NCBI RefSeq assembly: GCF_900188035.1
Contig: NZ_FZNN01000006.1
Span: forward strand, 1-64,000
Direction: 5' to 3'
Source: Puniceibacterium sediminis
GTDB lineage: Bacteria; Pseudomonadota; Alphaproteobacteria; Rhodobacterales; Rhodobacteraceae
DNA length: 64,000 bases
The position numbers and the translations under genes are program-made. The notes under the pieces are model-generated. The model searched no databases and was not told the DNA's origin. It worked only from the letters and a program-made list of their open reading frames with translations. Positions 37,152 through 47,442 of this stretch are shown one piece after another (positions within the stretch are counted from its first letter, which is position 1; every line of letters begins with the position of its first letter).

Positions 37152-37559
37152 ATGAACCAAAGTCTGGCCCATATCGCCCTTGTCGTGCGCGACTACGACG
37201 AAGCCATCGACTTTTATGTCAATACGCTTGGCTTTGAACTGGTGACCGACACCTACCAGCCCGAACAGGATAAACGCTGGGTCGTTGTGCGCCCAAAGGG
37301 GACTGGCACCTGCTCCATCCTGCTGGCACGCGCCGCAACTCCGCATCAGGAAAGCTACATCGGCGATCAGACCGGGGGCCGCGTCTTCCTGTTCCTGAGT
37401 ACAGACGATTTCTGGCGCGACTATAAACAGTTGCTTGCCAAGGGCGTCACCTTCGAACGCGAACCCAAGCAGGCCGATTATGGCACCGTCGCTGTGTTCC
37501 GGGACCTTTACGGCAACCTCTGGGACCTGATCGAATTCACCAGCGACAGGCCAGAGTGA
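37152..37559 (+). CDS. VOC-family (glyoxalase-like) protein
   Basis: 135 residues from the ATG at 37152 (MNQSLAHIALVVRDYDEAID); the frame from 37116 would start inside the pckA hairpin. Paired beta-alpha-beta-beta-beta modules with H7 (LAHIALVV), FYVNTLGF, and the closing YGNLWDLIEF (Glu metal ligand) mark a vicinal-oxygen-chelate protein. Members include glyoxalases, dioxygenases and resistance proteins; the substrate is not predictable. Its last codons overlap the open frame of the next gene, whose real start is downstream. Confidence 0.82.
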   Translation: MNQSLAHIALVVRDYDEAIDFYVNTLGFELVTDTYQPEQDKRWVVVRPKGTGTCSILLARAATPHQESYIGDQTGGRVFLFLSTDDFWRDYKQLLAKGVTFEREPKQADYGTVAVFRDLYGNLWDLIEFTSDRPE

Positions 37560-37618
37560 CCGCCACCGACACTTTCCGCCACCTTGCCAACCGCCAGACC
37601 CCGTCGCATCATCGCTGC

Positions 37619-38149
37619 ATGAAACACGCCCTGCTCAGCCTCGCCCTGACCACCCTGCCCGTCTGCGCCACGGCTCAGACCTCCTCCGCCCCCCCCCAGA
37701 TCACCGTGACCCAGGGCATCTTTTGCGAGATTGTTTCAGTCGCCACAATGGACGCCCCCGGCACCGCCGCCGGTCAGATCGAACTCTACGACCATACCCC
37801 CGAATTCCAATGGCTGGGCAGCACCGTTCCCACGGTTCCCGGCCTGAGCTTTGGTGTAAGAGTCGATACCCAAGGCGGGCTGTCCTTTGGCGGCACGGTC
37901 ATCACCCTGACCCATCCGCCACTGACCGGCACCGATATCACCGAACAGAGCTATGTGACCACGCTGGGCGGCGAAGGCCCCTCGGTCAACGCCTATACCT
38001 TTGATCTGCCACAGGAAATGGTGACAGGCACATGGACGTTCACGGCACAGCAGAACGGCCGCGAACTCTACAAGGTGCAATTCGACGTGGTGCCGCCGTC
38101 ACAGGTGCCCCAGATTGCCCTCGGCTGCGAAGGCAACCTGCTGTCCTGA
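37619..38149 (+). CDS. exported protein, DUF3859-like
   Basis: 176 residues from the ATG at 37619 (MKHALLSLALTTLPVCATAQ), a clear Sec signal peptide cut after ATA or AQ. The mature part is beta-rich (IYTV-like pattern: GIFCEIVSVATMDAPGTAAG, GLSFGVRVDTQGG, TGTWTFTAQQNGRELYKVQF). Two Cys residues could form a disulfide. It matches a periplasmic family of unknown function common in Rhodobacteraceae. The open frame extends to 37556, but the added part overlaps the VOC gene and lacks a signal. Confidence 0.7.
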   Translation: MKHALLSLALTTLPVCATAQTSSAPPQITVTQGIFCEIVSVATMDAPGTAAGQIELYDHTPEFQWLGSTVPTVPGLSFGVRVDTQGGLSFGGTVITLTHPPLTGTDITEQSYVTTLGGEGPSVNAYTFDLPQEMVTGTWTFTAQQNGRELYKVQFDVVPPSQVPQIALGCEGNLLS

Positions 38150-38163
38150 AGAAACACCCATAG

Positions 38164-38181
38164 GGCGGGGGTCACCCCGCC
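38164..38181. terminator. bidirectional hairpin between convergent genes
   Basis: GGCGGGG (38164-38170) and CCCCGCC (38175-38181) form a 7-bp GC stem with a 4-nt loop exactly between the stops at 38149 and 38189. No long T run on either side; likely a shared 3' boundary. Confidence 0.55.
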
Positions 38182-38188
38182 ACGCTGC

Positions 38189-38959
38189 TCAGGCGAAAAA
38201 CGCCCGCCGCAGCAGGTTCAGCGCCGCAATCAGCAGCACGAACAATGTGGCCTTGCGGAACGCCGCCTGATCGATCCGGTCCTGAAACTGTCCGCCGATC
38301 CACATGCCCAGCACCGCCGGCACGATCAGCAGCAGCGAAAACAGCGCCGTCTGCATATTCAGCACGCCAGACACCACATGCGCCCCGGTCAGCGCCACGG
38401 CCCCAAGACCATAGATCACGCCCTGAACGCGCATCTGATCGCGCTTTTCCGTGCCCAGCGCCGTGAGGTACGCCACCACCGGTGGCCCCCAGACACCCGA
38501 CATCCCGCCAATGAAACCCGCAAAGGCGCCGATGCCGATTTCCAGCTTGTGGCTCGGGCCACCCGGCAATTCGCCCTTCCAGCCCAGCAGCTGCGCCGCC
38601 GCGAACAGCGCTACCGGCCCGCCGATCACCGTCAGCAGCAGCCAGACCGGCATCACGGTGACCAGCTGCGCCGAGAACAGCATGAACACCAGCCCCACCA
38701 GCAGGAACACCTGGAACCGTTTGACCGACCCCCATGCCGCCACCGGCCCCTGCCGCAGCGCCTGCATGCCGTTGGTCACAAGCGTCGGCAGGATCAGCCC
38801 GCCCAGCGCCAGTTCAGGCGATACAACCGACCCCAACCCCGATATCATGATCATCGGCATGGCGAATCCGACCACCCCCTTGACGATGCCCGCCAGCAGG
38901 GTGATTCCCAGACAGATCCCCAGCAAAGGCAGGGGCATGAGGGTCAATAAACTATCCAT
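38189..38959 (-). CDS. TauE/SafE-family sulfite/organic anion exporter
   Basis: 256 residues, about seven to eight membrane helices. The family signature GIVKGVVGFAMPMIM (about 25-39) and the repeat-half motif IGAFAGFIGGMSGVWGPPVV (about 127-146) are both present. Members export sulfite, sulfoacetate or similar anions. No sulfonate genes are adjacent, so the substrate is open. It converges with the DUF3859-like gene and is divergent from mcd. Confidence 0.88.
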   Translation of the reverse strand: MDSLLTLMPLPLLGICLGITLLAGIVKGVVGFAMPMIMISGLGSVVSPELALGGLILPTLVTNGMQALRQGPVAAWGSVKRFQVFLLVGLVFMLFSAQLVTVMPVWLLLTVIGGPVALFAAAQLLGWKGELPGGPSHKLEIGIGAFAGFIGGMSGVWGPPVVAYLTALGTEKRDQMRVQGVIYGLGAVALTGAHVVSGVLNMQTALFSLLLIVPAVLGMWIGGQFQDRIDQAAFRKATLFVLLIAALNLLRRAFFA

Positions 38960-39106
38960 AACCGCCTCATATCAGAGCATTTAACCGAGTACCGCAAAAA
39001 AGCAACGCGCAATATTTGAACGAATACAAACGTCCGTTGGTATTTTTGTTGCGCTGCACCTGCGAAATAGATATGCCCGGTCGCAACAAACGAAAGGACG
39101 TGAAAC

Positions 39107-40792
39107 ATGGCACATGACGGTCAGGATCTGACAGGGACAGACGGCATTCTTCTTCCCGATCTCCTCACGCTCACCAGTGCTGCGGTCCCCCCGGTCGAGG
39201 CGATCCTCGAGGTGGCCAAAACCTACGTCCGCGCGCTGGTCATCCAGGACGGTCGCGTCGCAGGCGCATTGGTCGAGGCGCACCAGACCGCCGCCCACGG
39301 CCTTGCATGGCTCGCCACCTACACCGAAGCCCTGCGCCAGATGCAGCACTGGGCCGGGATGCTTGTCGAGACGGCCAAGTTCTCCGAGGTCGAACAGCTG
39401 ATCCACCAGATCGCATTCGGCGAATACCTGAACCAGATCGCCGGCGGCATCCCGATGAGCCAGGGCGAAATCCTGCGCCTGTCCGACATGGGCCTGCCGA
39501 CTGATGTGATCGCGATGCTCGACACCCCCGAAATCGCTGCTCTGCGACGCGCGGGCAACACCCAGGCCGCGCGCACGCGCCTTGTCGAACTGATGCAGGA
39601 ACGCTCGGCCGAAATCACCGTCGGGGCCACCGGCCTTGATGACGAACTCGAAATGATCCGCGAACAGTTCCGCCGCTTTGCCGTGGACAAGGTCGAACCC
39701 TTTGCCCACGAATGGCACCTCAAGGATCAGCTGATCCCGATGGAAATCATCGACGAACTCGCTGAACTCGGCGTCTTTGGCCTGACCATCCCCGAGGAAT
39801 ACGGCGGCTTTGGCCTGTCCAAGGCGTCGATGTGCGTCGTCTCCGAGGAACTCTCGCGCGGCTATATCGGTGTCGGCTCGCTTGGCACCCGGTCCGAAAT
39901 CGCCGCCGAGTTGATCATCGCCGGCGGCACCGAAGAGCAGAAACAGAAGTGGCTCCCCGCCCTCGCCTCGGGCGAAAAACTCCCCACGGCGGTTTTCACC
40001 GAACCCAACACCGGCTCTGACCTCGGATCTTTACGCACCCGCGCGGTCAAGGACGGCGATGACTACAAGGTGACCGGCAACAAGACCTGGATCACCCACG
40101 CCGCCCGCACCCACGTCATGACCCTGCTGGTCCGCACCGACCCCGACACGACAGACTACAAGGGCCTGTCGATGTTCCTGGCGGAAAAGACCCCCGGCAC
40201 CGACGACGCCCCCTTCCCGACCGAGGGCATGACCGGCGGCGAAATCGAGGTGCTCGGCTATCGCGGCATGAAGGAATACGAACTCGCCTTCGACAACTTC
40301 CACGTCAAAGGCGAAAACCTGCTGGGCGGCGAAACGGGCAAAGGCTTCAAGCAGCTGATGGAGACGTTTGAATCCGCCCGCATCCAGACCGCCGCCCGCG
40401 CCATCGGCGTCGCGCAATCCGCGCTCGACGTGTCGATGAAATACGCACAGGACCGCAAGCAGTTCGGCAAATCCCTGATCGAATTCCCCCGCGTGTCAGG
40501 CAAGATCGCCATGATGGCGGTCGAGATCATGGTAGCCCGCCAGCTCACCTACTTCTCGGCCCGCGAAAAGGACGAAGGCCGCCGCTGCGACCTTGAGGCC
40601 GGCATGGCCAAACTGCTCGGCGCCCGCATCGCCTGGGCCTGCGCCGACAACGGCCTGCAGATCCACGGCGGCAACGGCTTTGCGCTGGAATACACCATCA
40701 GCCGCATCCTGTGCGACGCCCGTATCCTCAACATCTTCGAAGGTGCCGCCGAAATTCAGGCCCAGGTCATCGCCCGCCGCCTGCTGGGCTAA
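39107..40792 (+). CDS. mcd: (2S)-methylsuccinyl-CoA dehydrogenase
   Basis: 561 residues, longer than a normal acyl-CoA dehydrogenase (about 390) because of an extra N-terminal domain of about 170 residues (TYVRALVIQDGRVAGALVEA, QIAFGEYLNQIAGGIPMSQG). This is diagnostic of Mcd in the ethylmalonyl-CoA pathway. The ACAD core has GLTIPEEYGGFGLSKASMCV, TEPNTGSDLGSLRTRA, VTGNKTWITHAA and the C-terminal NIFEGAAEIQAQVIARRLLG with the catalytic Glu. It oxidises methylsuccinyl-CoA to mesaconyl-C1-CoA and passes electrons to ETF. GAAAGGACGTGAAAC precedes the ATG. Ccr of the same pathway is at 61575-62861. Confidence 0.92.
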   Translation: MAHDGQDLTGTDGILLPDLLTLTSAAVPPVEAILEVAKTYVRALVIQDGRVAGALVEAHQTAAHGLAWLATYTEALRQMQHWAGMLVETAKFSEVEQLIHQIAFGEYLNQIAGGIPMSQGEILRLSDMGLPTDVIAMLDTPEIAALRRAGNTQAARTRLVELMQERSAEITVGATGLDDELEMIREQFRRFAVDKVEPFAHEWHLKDQLIPMEIIDELAELGVFGLTIPEEYGGFGLSKASMCVVSEELSRGYIGVGSLGTRSEIAAELIIAGGTEEQKQKWLPALASGEKLPTAVFTEPNTGSDLGSLRTRAVKDGDDYKVTGNKTWITHAARTHVMTLLVRTDPDTTDYKGLSMFLAEKTPGTDDAPFPTEGMTGGEIEVLGYRGMKEYELAFDNFHVKGENLLGGETGKGFKQLMETFESARIQTAARAIGVAQSALDVSMKYAQDRKQFGKSLIEFPRVSGKIAMMAVEIMVARQLTYFSAREKDEGRRCDLEAGMAKLLGARIAWACADNGLQIHGGNGFALEYTISRILCDARILNIFEGAAEIQAQVIARRLLG

Positions 40793-40814
40793 CCCCTGTC
40801 ACCCCCAGACCAAA

Positions 40815-40839
40815 GCCCCGCCGGTTCATCCGACGGGGC
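40815..40839. terminator. hairpin between mcd and the PASTA gene
   Basis: GCCCCG (40815-40820) pairs with CGGGGC (40834-40839); an inner CCGG helps. Leftwards it is followed by TTTGG. It lies between the convergent stops at 40792 and 40884. Confidence 0.5.
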
Positions 40840-40883
40840 CATAAATGCTTAAGCTCACGATTTTGCCGAAGCAGGAGACTGCC

Positions 40884-41486
40884 TTAGGGGCAGATACGCC
40901 CTGCAGGTGGCGGAAAGCTGCGGTATTCGGTCTTTTTCTTGGTGGTGATCCGCAGCGGGGTCCTGCCCTCGCGCCACTCGGTGCCGGCGGGCGGTGAAAT
41001 GCTCTCTACAACCGGATACCACACCTTGCTTTCGCACAGATTGAGAGGTCGCGACCCCTCCTCGAGCGAGCCCGCAACATGGGTATAGGGGATTTTCAGC
41101 TTACCCAGCTGCCGTGTGGCAACAGAGTACTTCTCGCCAATCAGAGCGGGCACAAAGATGGGCTGCGATGCTGGCCCTTTGGAAACCGAAAGCACCACCA
41201 ACCTACCCTCCACAATCTCCACTCCGGGGGCCGGGTCCTGCTTGAACACCGTATCCTTTGGGGCGTCATTCGTGGATCTGGCAAGGCCGATTGCCATCTG
41301 AGGGTCGAGGTTGCGAAGAATGGAAACCGCCTGACCGCTGCCAAGCCCGACCACATCGGGCATGATGACCAGTGTCTCCGACGCGGCGGTGTCGGCGGGG
41401 ACAGCCGGGGGTTGGCGCGGGGTCTCTTGCGGAACACAGGCCCCTAATAGAACGGCAGCAAAAGCTATAATAAACGTCTGTTTCAT
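40884..41486 (-). CDS. PASTA-domain lipoprotein
   Basis: 200 residues from the ATG at 41486, which has a perfect AGGAGGT Shine-Dalgarno; the frame open to 41603 has no support. MKQTFIIAFAAVLLGACVPQ is a lipoprotein signal with lipobox LGAC. After a Pro-rich linker, two PASTA-type units follow: MPDVVGLGSGQAVSILRNLD, ending VVLSVSKG, and VPALIGEKYSVATRQLGKLK. PASTA repeats usually bind peptidoglycan or beta-lactams in Gram-positive kinases and PBPs; an outer-membrane or periplasmic lipoprotein carrying them is unusual. The C-terminal LNLCESKVWYPVV has a second Cys. Function unknown. Confidence 0.8.
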   Translation of the reverse strand: MKQTFIIAFAAVLLGACVPQETPRQPPAVPADTAASETLVIMPDVVGLGSGQAVSILRNLDPQMAIGLARSTNDAPKDTVFKQDPAPGVEIVEGRLVVLSVSKGPASQPIFVPALIGEKYSVATRQLGKLKIPYTHVAGSLEEGSRPLNLCESKVWYPVVESISPPAGTEWREGRTPLRITTKKKTEYRSFPPPAGRICP

Positions 41487-41969
41487 CTTAATACCTCCTG
41501 AATTATCTGCGTGAAATTGGACGTCTTCCTGAACACCAGCCGCAAACTTACGTGTACTGCAACAAAATATGCCGCTGACCAGCTCTCTATACGGCATCAC
41601 CATCGTCGCGTCAGCAACTTGGGAAACATTGGCTCTTTCAGAAGGTTAGAGCCTCAATTTCGCAAAAAAATTCGGCATTCCCTTCGCGGAAACCCTGTAT
41701 AAACTCGTCCGGCTCTGGGGGGCTCTGCCATCAGGCCACTGCGCGGGAACATCGACAAAGCCCCTGAAAAGACTGTGCACGCGAAAACAGCGCTCATGGC
41801 GAAGCCCGTTGAGCTTGTTTTGGAAGAGTTGCTCATCTTTTGCCGAGGGTTTTTACAGCGCTTTATCGCTCGACAAAAAGAGCGGTTTCTGTCGCTTGCC
41901 TGAACGTCGCCAAATCCCGCTCACCACCTTTTGCGGCGGTGTCCCCAATTCCTGAGCGTCCGGTCAGAG

Positions 41970-42024
41970 CCATACGCCAGCCATACGCTTTCCATATGCA
42001 AGCCATACGGGTTCCATACGCCGT
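41970..42024. repeat. CCATACG tandem array, five units of exactly 11 bp
   Basis: CCATACG begins at 41970, 41981, 41992 (as CCATATG), 42003 and 42014. The first seven bases of each 11-bp unit are conserved and the last four vary (CCAG, TTT plus G/C, CAAG-like, GGTT, CCGT). A strict period close to one helical turn with conserved heptamers is what a cooperative DNA-binding protein would see. It is not coding, as 11 is not a multiple of 3 and no gene spans it. Confidence 0.85.
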
Positions 42025-42027
42025 TTT

Positions 42028-42045
42028 GGCGGGGTTTCCCCCGCC
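42028..42045. other. GC hairpin after the flavoenzyme gene
   Basis: GGCGGGG (42028-42034) pairs with CCCCGCC (42039-42045) with a TTTC loop, 10 bp from the stop of the leftward gene at 42055. On the leftward transcript it is followed by A, not U, so it is not a canonical terminator. Confidence 0.55.
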
Positions 42046-42054
42046 GCTCCGGTA

Positions 42055-44556
42055 TCAGGCGTCCTTGCGGATTGTCGCGTTCTGGGGGTCGTAGGGGCTG
42101 TCCTCGGTCACCGTCGCATCCCACAACTGGTTCAACATCTTGAGTTTTAGCACCTTGCCAACCACAGCATGTTCCGGCTTCACATAGCCCATCCCGATGC
42201 TTTTTCGAAAGGCAACAGAATACCCACCCGAGGTCAGACGCCCCACCCGTGTACCATCCTCGGCATAGAGCGCCTCACGTCCCCAAGGGTCCGCATCGCT
42301 AGGTCCATCAATCAGCAAAGTGATGCATTTGCTACGGATTCCGGTGGCTTCCATCGCCCCTTTACCGTTGAAATCCTTGGACAAATCCACGAACCGCGGC
42401 AGATCCGCCTCCAGCGGCGTCGCATCGCGCCCCAGCTCATTCCCAAACGCGCGATAGGATTTTTCCTGCCGCAGCCAGTTCTGCGCCCGCGCCCCCACCA
42501 GCTTCATGCCATGCGCCTTGCCAGCCCCCTCAAGCAGATCAAAAAGATAGGCCTGCATCTCGATCGGGTGGTGCAATTCCCAGCCAAGCTCACCGGTATA
42601 GGCCACGCGGATCGCACGCACCGGGCACATGCCCAGCTCGATCTCACGCATCGAAAGCCATGGAAAACGCTTGTTTGTCAGCGCAGTATCTGGATCCGCA
42701 TCCTTGATCACCGCGTTCAGAACATCGCGGGACTTCGGCCCGGCGATGGCAAACACACCATATTGTGTGGTGACATTCTGGATCTCGATATAGCCAAACT
42801 CCGGCGCTTTGTCCGCCGCAGCCTTGCGCAGGAAATCGGCGTCATAATCTGTCCATGCCCCTGCTGAAACGAGGTAATATTCACCATCCGTTAACCTAAT
42901 GATCGTAAACTCTGTTCGAGTGGTGCCCATGTTGGTCAACGCATAGGTCAGGTTGATCCGCCCCGCCTTGGGTAATTTGTTGCAGGTGAACCAGTCTAAA
43001 AATGCGGTGGCGCCAGGGCCTTTAACGATGTGTTTTGTAAATGCGGAGGCGTCGATCAACCCGACGCCTTCGCGAACTGCCTTCGCCTCGGCCACTGCAT
43101 ATTCCCACCAGCCGCCACGACGGAACGACCGCGAATCGTGGTCAAAACTGTCCGGCGCATCCAGCGGACCGAAATAGTTGGGGCGCTCCCATCCGTTGAC
43201 ATGACCGAACTGGGCGCCGCGGGCCTTCTGTCGCTCATAGGCGGGAACAGTGCGCAGGGGGCGGCAGGCAGGTCGCTCTTCGTCCGGGTGGTGCAGGACA
43301 AAGACGTGATCATAGGCTTCTTCGTTCTTGCGGGCCGCATATTCCGTGGTGATCCAGGACCCAAAGCGTTTCGGGTCGAGGCTCGCCATATCTATCTCGG
43401 CCTCTCCTTGCGTCATCAGCTGGGCCAGGTAATGGCCGGTGCCGCCCGCGGCGGTAATCCCAAAGGAAAAACCCTCGGCCAGCCACATGTTGCGCAGGCC
43501 CGGCGCAGGTCCGACCAGCGGGTTGCCGTCGGGTGTGTAGCAGATCGGACCGTTGAAATCATCTTTGAGTCCAACGGTTTCCGATGACGGAATCCGGTGG
43601 ATCATCGACATGTATTCCTCTTCGATCCGCTCAAGATCCAACGGGAAAAGGTCGGCGCGGAAACTGTCGGGCACGCCGTATTCAAACCGCGCCGGGGCAC
43701 CTTTTTCATAGGGGCCAAGGATCCAGCCGCCACGCTCTTCGCGGACGTACCATTTGGCATCGGCGTCGCGCAGGACGGGGTGCTGATCGTGGGTCTTGCG
43801 GTATTCGACCAGCGCGGGATCGGGTTCGGTCACGATGAACTGGTGTTCGACCGGAATCGCAGGGATCTTGATGCCCAGCAGGCGCGCGGTGCGCTGCGCG
43901 TGGTTGCCCGTCGCCGTCACCACATGTTCGGCATGAATCACAGATGTCTCTTCAGACGGCACAAGATTGCCGCCCTTTTCCACCATCTTGGTGATGCCGA
44001 CGTCCCAGTGATCGCCCATCCAGGTATAGCTGTCGACCTGCCACTTGCGCTCGATCACCACACCGCGCTGGCGGGCGCCCTTGGCCATCGCCATCGTCAC
44101 ATCGGCGGGGTTGATGTAGCCGTCTGTCGGATGAAAGATCGCGCCCTTCAGGTCATCGGTGCGCACCAGCGGCCAGCGGTCCTTGATCTGCGCCGGGGTC
44201 AGCCATTCGAACGGAACGCCGCAGGTTTCGGCGGTGGTCGCATACAGCATATATTCGTCCATGCGCGCGTCGGTCTGCGCCATGCGCAGGTTGCCCACCA
44301 CGGCGAAACCAGCGTTCAGGCCGGTTTCTTCCTCAAGCGTCTTGTACAGCTTGATCGAGTGGTCGTGGATGTGCGTCGTCGCAAAGGACATGTTGAAATA
44401 GGGCAGCAGACCCGCCGCGTGCCAGGTCGAACCGGACGTCAACTCGTCCCGTTCCAGCAGCATCACATCGTCCCAACCCGCGCGGGCCAGATGATATGCG
44501 ATAGAGGTGCCGACAGCGCCACCGCCGACGACCAGTGCTTTGACGTGGGTTTTCAT
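42055..44556 (-). CDS. dimethylglycine/sarcosine dehydrogenase-type FAD- and folate-binding enzyme
   Basis: 833 residues from the ATG at 44556 (MKTHVKALVVGGGAVGTSIA), preceded by GGGAG; upstream ATG at 44721 adds unrelated residues. The N-terminal FAD half has GGGAVG (11-16) and STWHAAGL with H46, the expected covalent FAD attachment histidine. The C-terminal half is GcvT-like (GLIDASAFTKHIVKGPGATA, RVAYTGELGWELH, FNGKGAMEATG). The layout is that of dimethylglycine dehydrogenase and relatives, which demethylate N-methylglycines, feed electrons to ETF and pass formaldehyde units to tetrahydrofolate. The exact amine is not settled. Marine osmolyte (glycine betaine) breakdown is a likely context. 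Confidence 0.85.
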   Translation of the reverse strand: MKTHVKALVVGGGAVGTSIAYHLARAGWDDVMLLERDELTSGSTWHAAGLLPYFNMSFATTHIHDHSIKLYKTLEEETGLNAGFAVVGNLRMAQTDARMDEYMLYATTAETCGVPFEWLTPAQIKDRWPLVRTDDLKGAIFHPTDGYINPADVTMAMAKGARQRGVVIERKWQVDSYTWMGDHWDVGITKMVEKGGNLVPSEETSVIHAEHVVTATGNHAQRTARLLGIKIPAIPVEHQFIVTEPDPALVEYRKTHDQHPVLRDADAKWYVREERGGWILGPYEKGAPARFEYGVPDSFRADLFPLDLERIEEEYMSMIHRIPSSETVGLKDDFNGPICYTPDGNPLVGPAPGLRNMWLAEGFSFGITAAGGTGHYLAQLMTQGEAEIDMASLDPKRFGSWITTEYAARKNEEAYDHVFVLHHPDEERPACRPLRTVPAYERQKARGAQFGHVNGWERPNYFGPLDAPDSFDHDSRSFRRGGWWEYAVAEAKAVREGVGLIDASAFTKHIVKGPGATAFLDWFTCNKLPKAGRINLTYALTNMGTTRTEFTIIRLTDGEYYLVSAGAWTDYDADFLRKAAADKAPEFGYIEIQNVTTQYGVFAIAGPKSRDVLNAVIKDADPDTALTNKRFPWLSMREIELGMCPVRAIRVAYTGELGWELHHPIEMQAYLFDLLEGAGKAHGMKLVGARAQNWLRQEKSYRAFGNELGRDATPLEADLPRFVDLSKDFNGKGAMEATGIRSKCITLLIDGPSDADPWGREALYAEDGTRVGRLTSGGYSVAFRKSIGMGYVKPEHAVVGKVLKLKMLNQLWDATVTEDSPYDPQNATIRKDA

Positions 44557-45958
<1,402 letters not shown>

Positions 45959-45989
45959 TCCCCTCAATTTCTGAGAGATAGGGGGACTT

Positions 45990-46910
45990 GTGGCACGGGA
46001 CAATTCTTATGGCGACAGCTACACTGGCCCGCTGAAGCGTCTGCTTTTGGCGGTGCTGGTGCTGTGCCTTCTGGGGCTGTTCCTTGTCTGGCGGATCGAC
46101 AGCCCCCGTGTCGAACGCTTTCGCGCGCAGGTGCTGGATACGGTGGTGCCCAGCTTTGGCTGGGCCATGGCGCCGGTCACGGCCAGCGTAAAGCTGCTGC
46201 GCGACTTCCAAAGCTACCAGAACATCTATGATCAGAACCAGGAGCTACGGCGCGAGCTGCGCCAGATGACCGCCTGGAGAGAGGCTGCGTTGCAGCTTGA
46301 ACAGGAAAATGCCCGACTGCTGGACCTGAACAACGTGCGGCTTGATCCCCGGCTGACCTACATAACCGGCGTGGTGCTGGCGGATTCCGGGTCGCCTTTC
46401 CGGCAGACGGTGCTGATCAACGTGGGGTCACGCGATGGCATCGTCGATGGCTGGGCAACTATGGACGGTATCGGCCTTGTCGGGCGGATTTCGGGCGTGG
46501 GCGACGACACCAGCCGGGTGATCCTGCTGACGGATTCGACCAGCCGGATACCCGCCGTAATCCAGCCTTCGGGCCAGAGGGCGCTGATTGTCGGGGATAA
46601 TACCAAGGCTCCGCCGATTGATTTCCTCGAAGACCCCGACCTCGTCCGCCCCGGCGACCGGATCGTGACAAGCGGCGACGGAGAGGTGTTTCCCCCCGGT
46701 CTGCTGATCGGTCAGGTGGCCGAGGATCCCGGCGGGCGGCTGCGCACGCGGATGGCTGCGGACTACGAGCGGCTGGAATTCCTGCGGGTGCTGCGCGATC
46801 ACGGCGCACGCAAGGTAAGCCAGCCAAGCGCCTTGATCCTACCGGATGTGCCGCCGGGCACGGCCACCCTGCCGCCCCCACCCGAACAGCCTGCAGCCAG
46901 CGATGGTTGA
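45990..46910 (+). CDS. mreC: cell-shape protein MreC
   Basis: 306 residues. One N-terminal TM (LLLAVLVLCLLGLFLVW, about 15-31) is followed by a coiled coil (about 75-110, NQELRRELRQMTAWREAALQ) and the beta-barrel core with VTGVVLADSGSPFRQTVLIN-like sequence, VGRISGVGDDTSRVILLTD and GDRIVTSGDGEVFPPGLLIG. The protein links MreB to PBP2 in the periplasm. A Pro-rich tail follows residue 285. The start codon is GTG (45990). The stop overlaps mreD. Confidence 0.94.
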   Translation: MARDNSYGDSYTGPLKRLLLAVLVLCLLGLFLVWRIDSPRVERFRAQVLDTVVPSFGWAMAPVTASVKLLRDFQSYQNIYDQNQELRRELRQMTAWREAALQLEQENARLLDLNNVRLDPRLTYITGVVLADSGSPFRQTVLINVGSRDGIVDGWATMDGIGLVGRISGVGDDTSRVILLTDSTSRIPAVIQPSGQRALIVGDNTKAPPIDFLEDPDLVRPGDRIVTSGDGEVFPPGLLIGQVAEDPGGRLRTRMAADYERLEFLRVLRDHGARKVSQPSALILPDVPPGTATLPPPPEQPAASDG

Positions 46911-47442
46911 CCAGAGCGCCGCCCGGATCTGGTCCATGCGCGCGGCGTTTATCGCCCTGTGCCTGGTGATCATGTTCTTTCACCTGTTGCCGCTTGAAAC
47001 GATGCCGCGCCGCTGGGCCGCGCCCGATCTGTTGGTCGCGCTGTGTTTCGCCTGGGCCCTGCGGCGTCCGGATTACGTCCCGGCGCTGTCCGTCGCGGGT
47101 GTCATGCTGCTAGCCGATCTGATGTTCCAGCGGCCACCGGGGCTCTGGGCCGCGCTGGTGGTGATGGCGGTGCACTGGCTGAAATCGCGCGAACGGCGGC
47201 AAAGGGAAACGACCTTCGTTCTCGAATGGTTTACCGTGGCGGGCTGTCTGATCAGCATAACCCTGATATACAGGGTGGTGTTGCTGATCCTCATGGTGCC
47301 CTCCGGCCCGCCGTTCCTGATCCTGATGCAGCTGGCGATGACCATCCTGTTCTACCCCCTGGTTGTCATCCTGTCGCATCTGACCTTGGGCGTGCGCCGC
47401 TCGGCCCCCGGTGAGGTGGACAGATTGGGACATTCGCTATGA
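46903..47442 (+). CDS. mreD: rod-shape-determining membrane protein MreD
   Basis: 179 residues from the ATG at 46903, eight bases inside the end of mreC. Five membrane helices can be drawn (for example AAFIALCLVIMFFHLLPLET, LWAALVVMAVHWL, LQLAMTILFYPLVVILSH-like). MreD is poorly conserved and is identified here mostly by size, topology and position. It partners with MreC to activate RodA-PBP2. The stop overlaps the mrdA start (ATGA, 47439-47442). Confidence 0.9.
   Translation: MVDQSAARIWSMRAAFIALCLVIMFFHLLPLETMPRRWAAPDLLVALCFAWALRRPDYVPALSVAGVMLLADLMFQRPPGLWAALVVMAVHWLKSRERRQRETTFVLEWFTVAGCLISITLIYRVVLLILMVPSGPPFLILMQLAMTILFYPLVVILSHLTLGVRRSAPGEVDRLGHSL

Larger units (their letters stand above)
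41487..42054. other. 568-bp non-coding stretch with an 11-bp tandem array
   Basis: No gene is supported. Contents: a small stem at 41631-41636 / 41648-41653, the CCATACG array at 41970-42024 and a GC hairpin at 42028-42045. The rest shows nothing recognisable. Confidence 0.6.

Noticed and set aside
42028-42045. Intrinsic terminator of the dimethylglycine dehydrogenase-type gene
   Set aside because: The hairpin is followed by A residues, not U, on the leftward transcript, so it was listed only as a hairpin.
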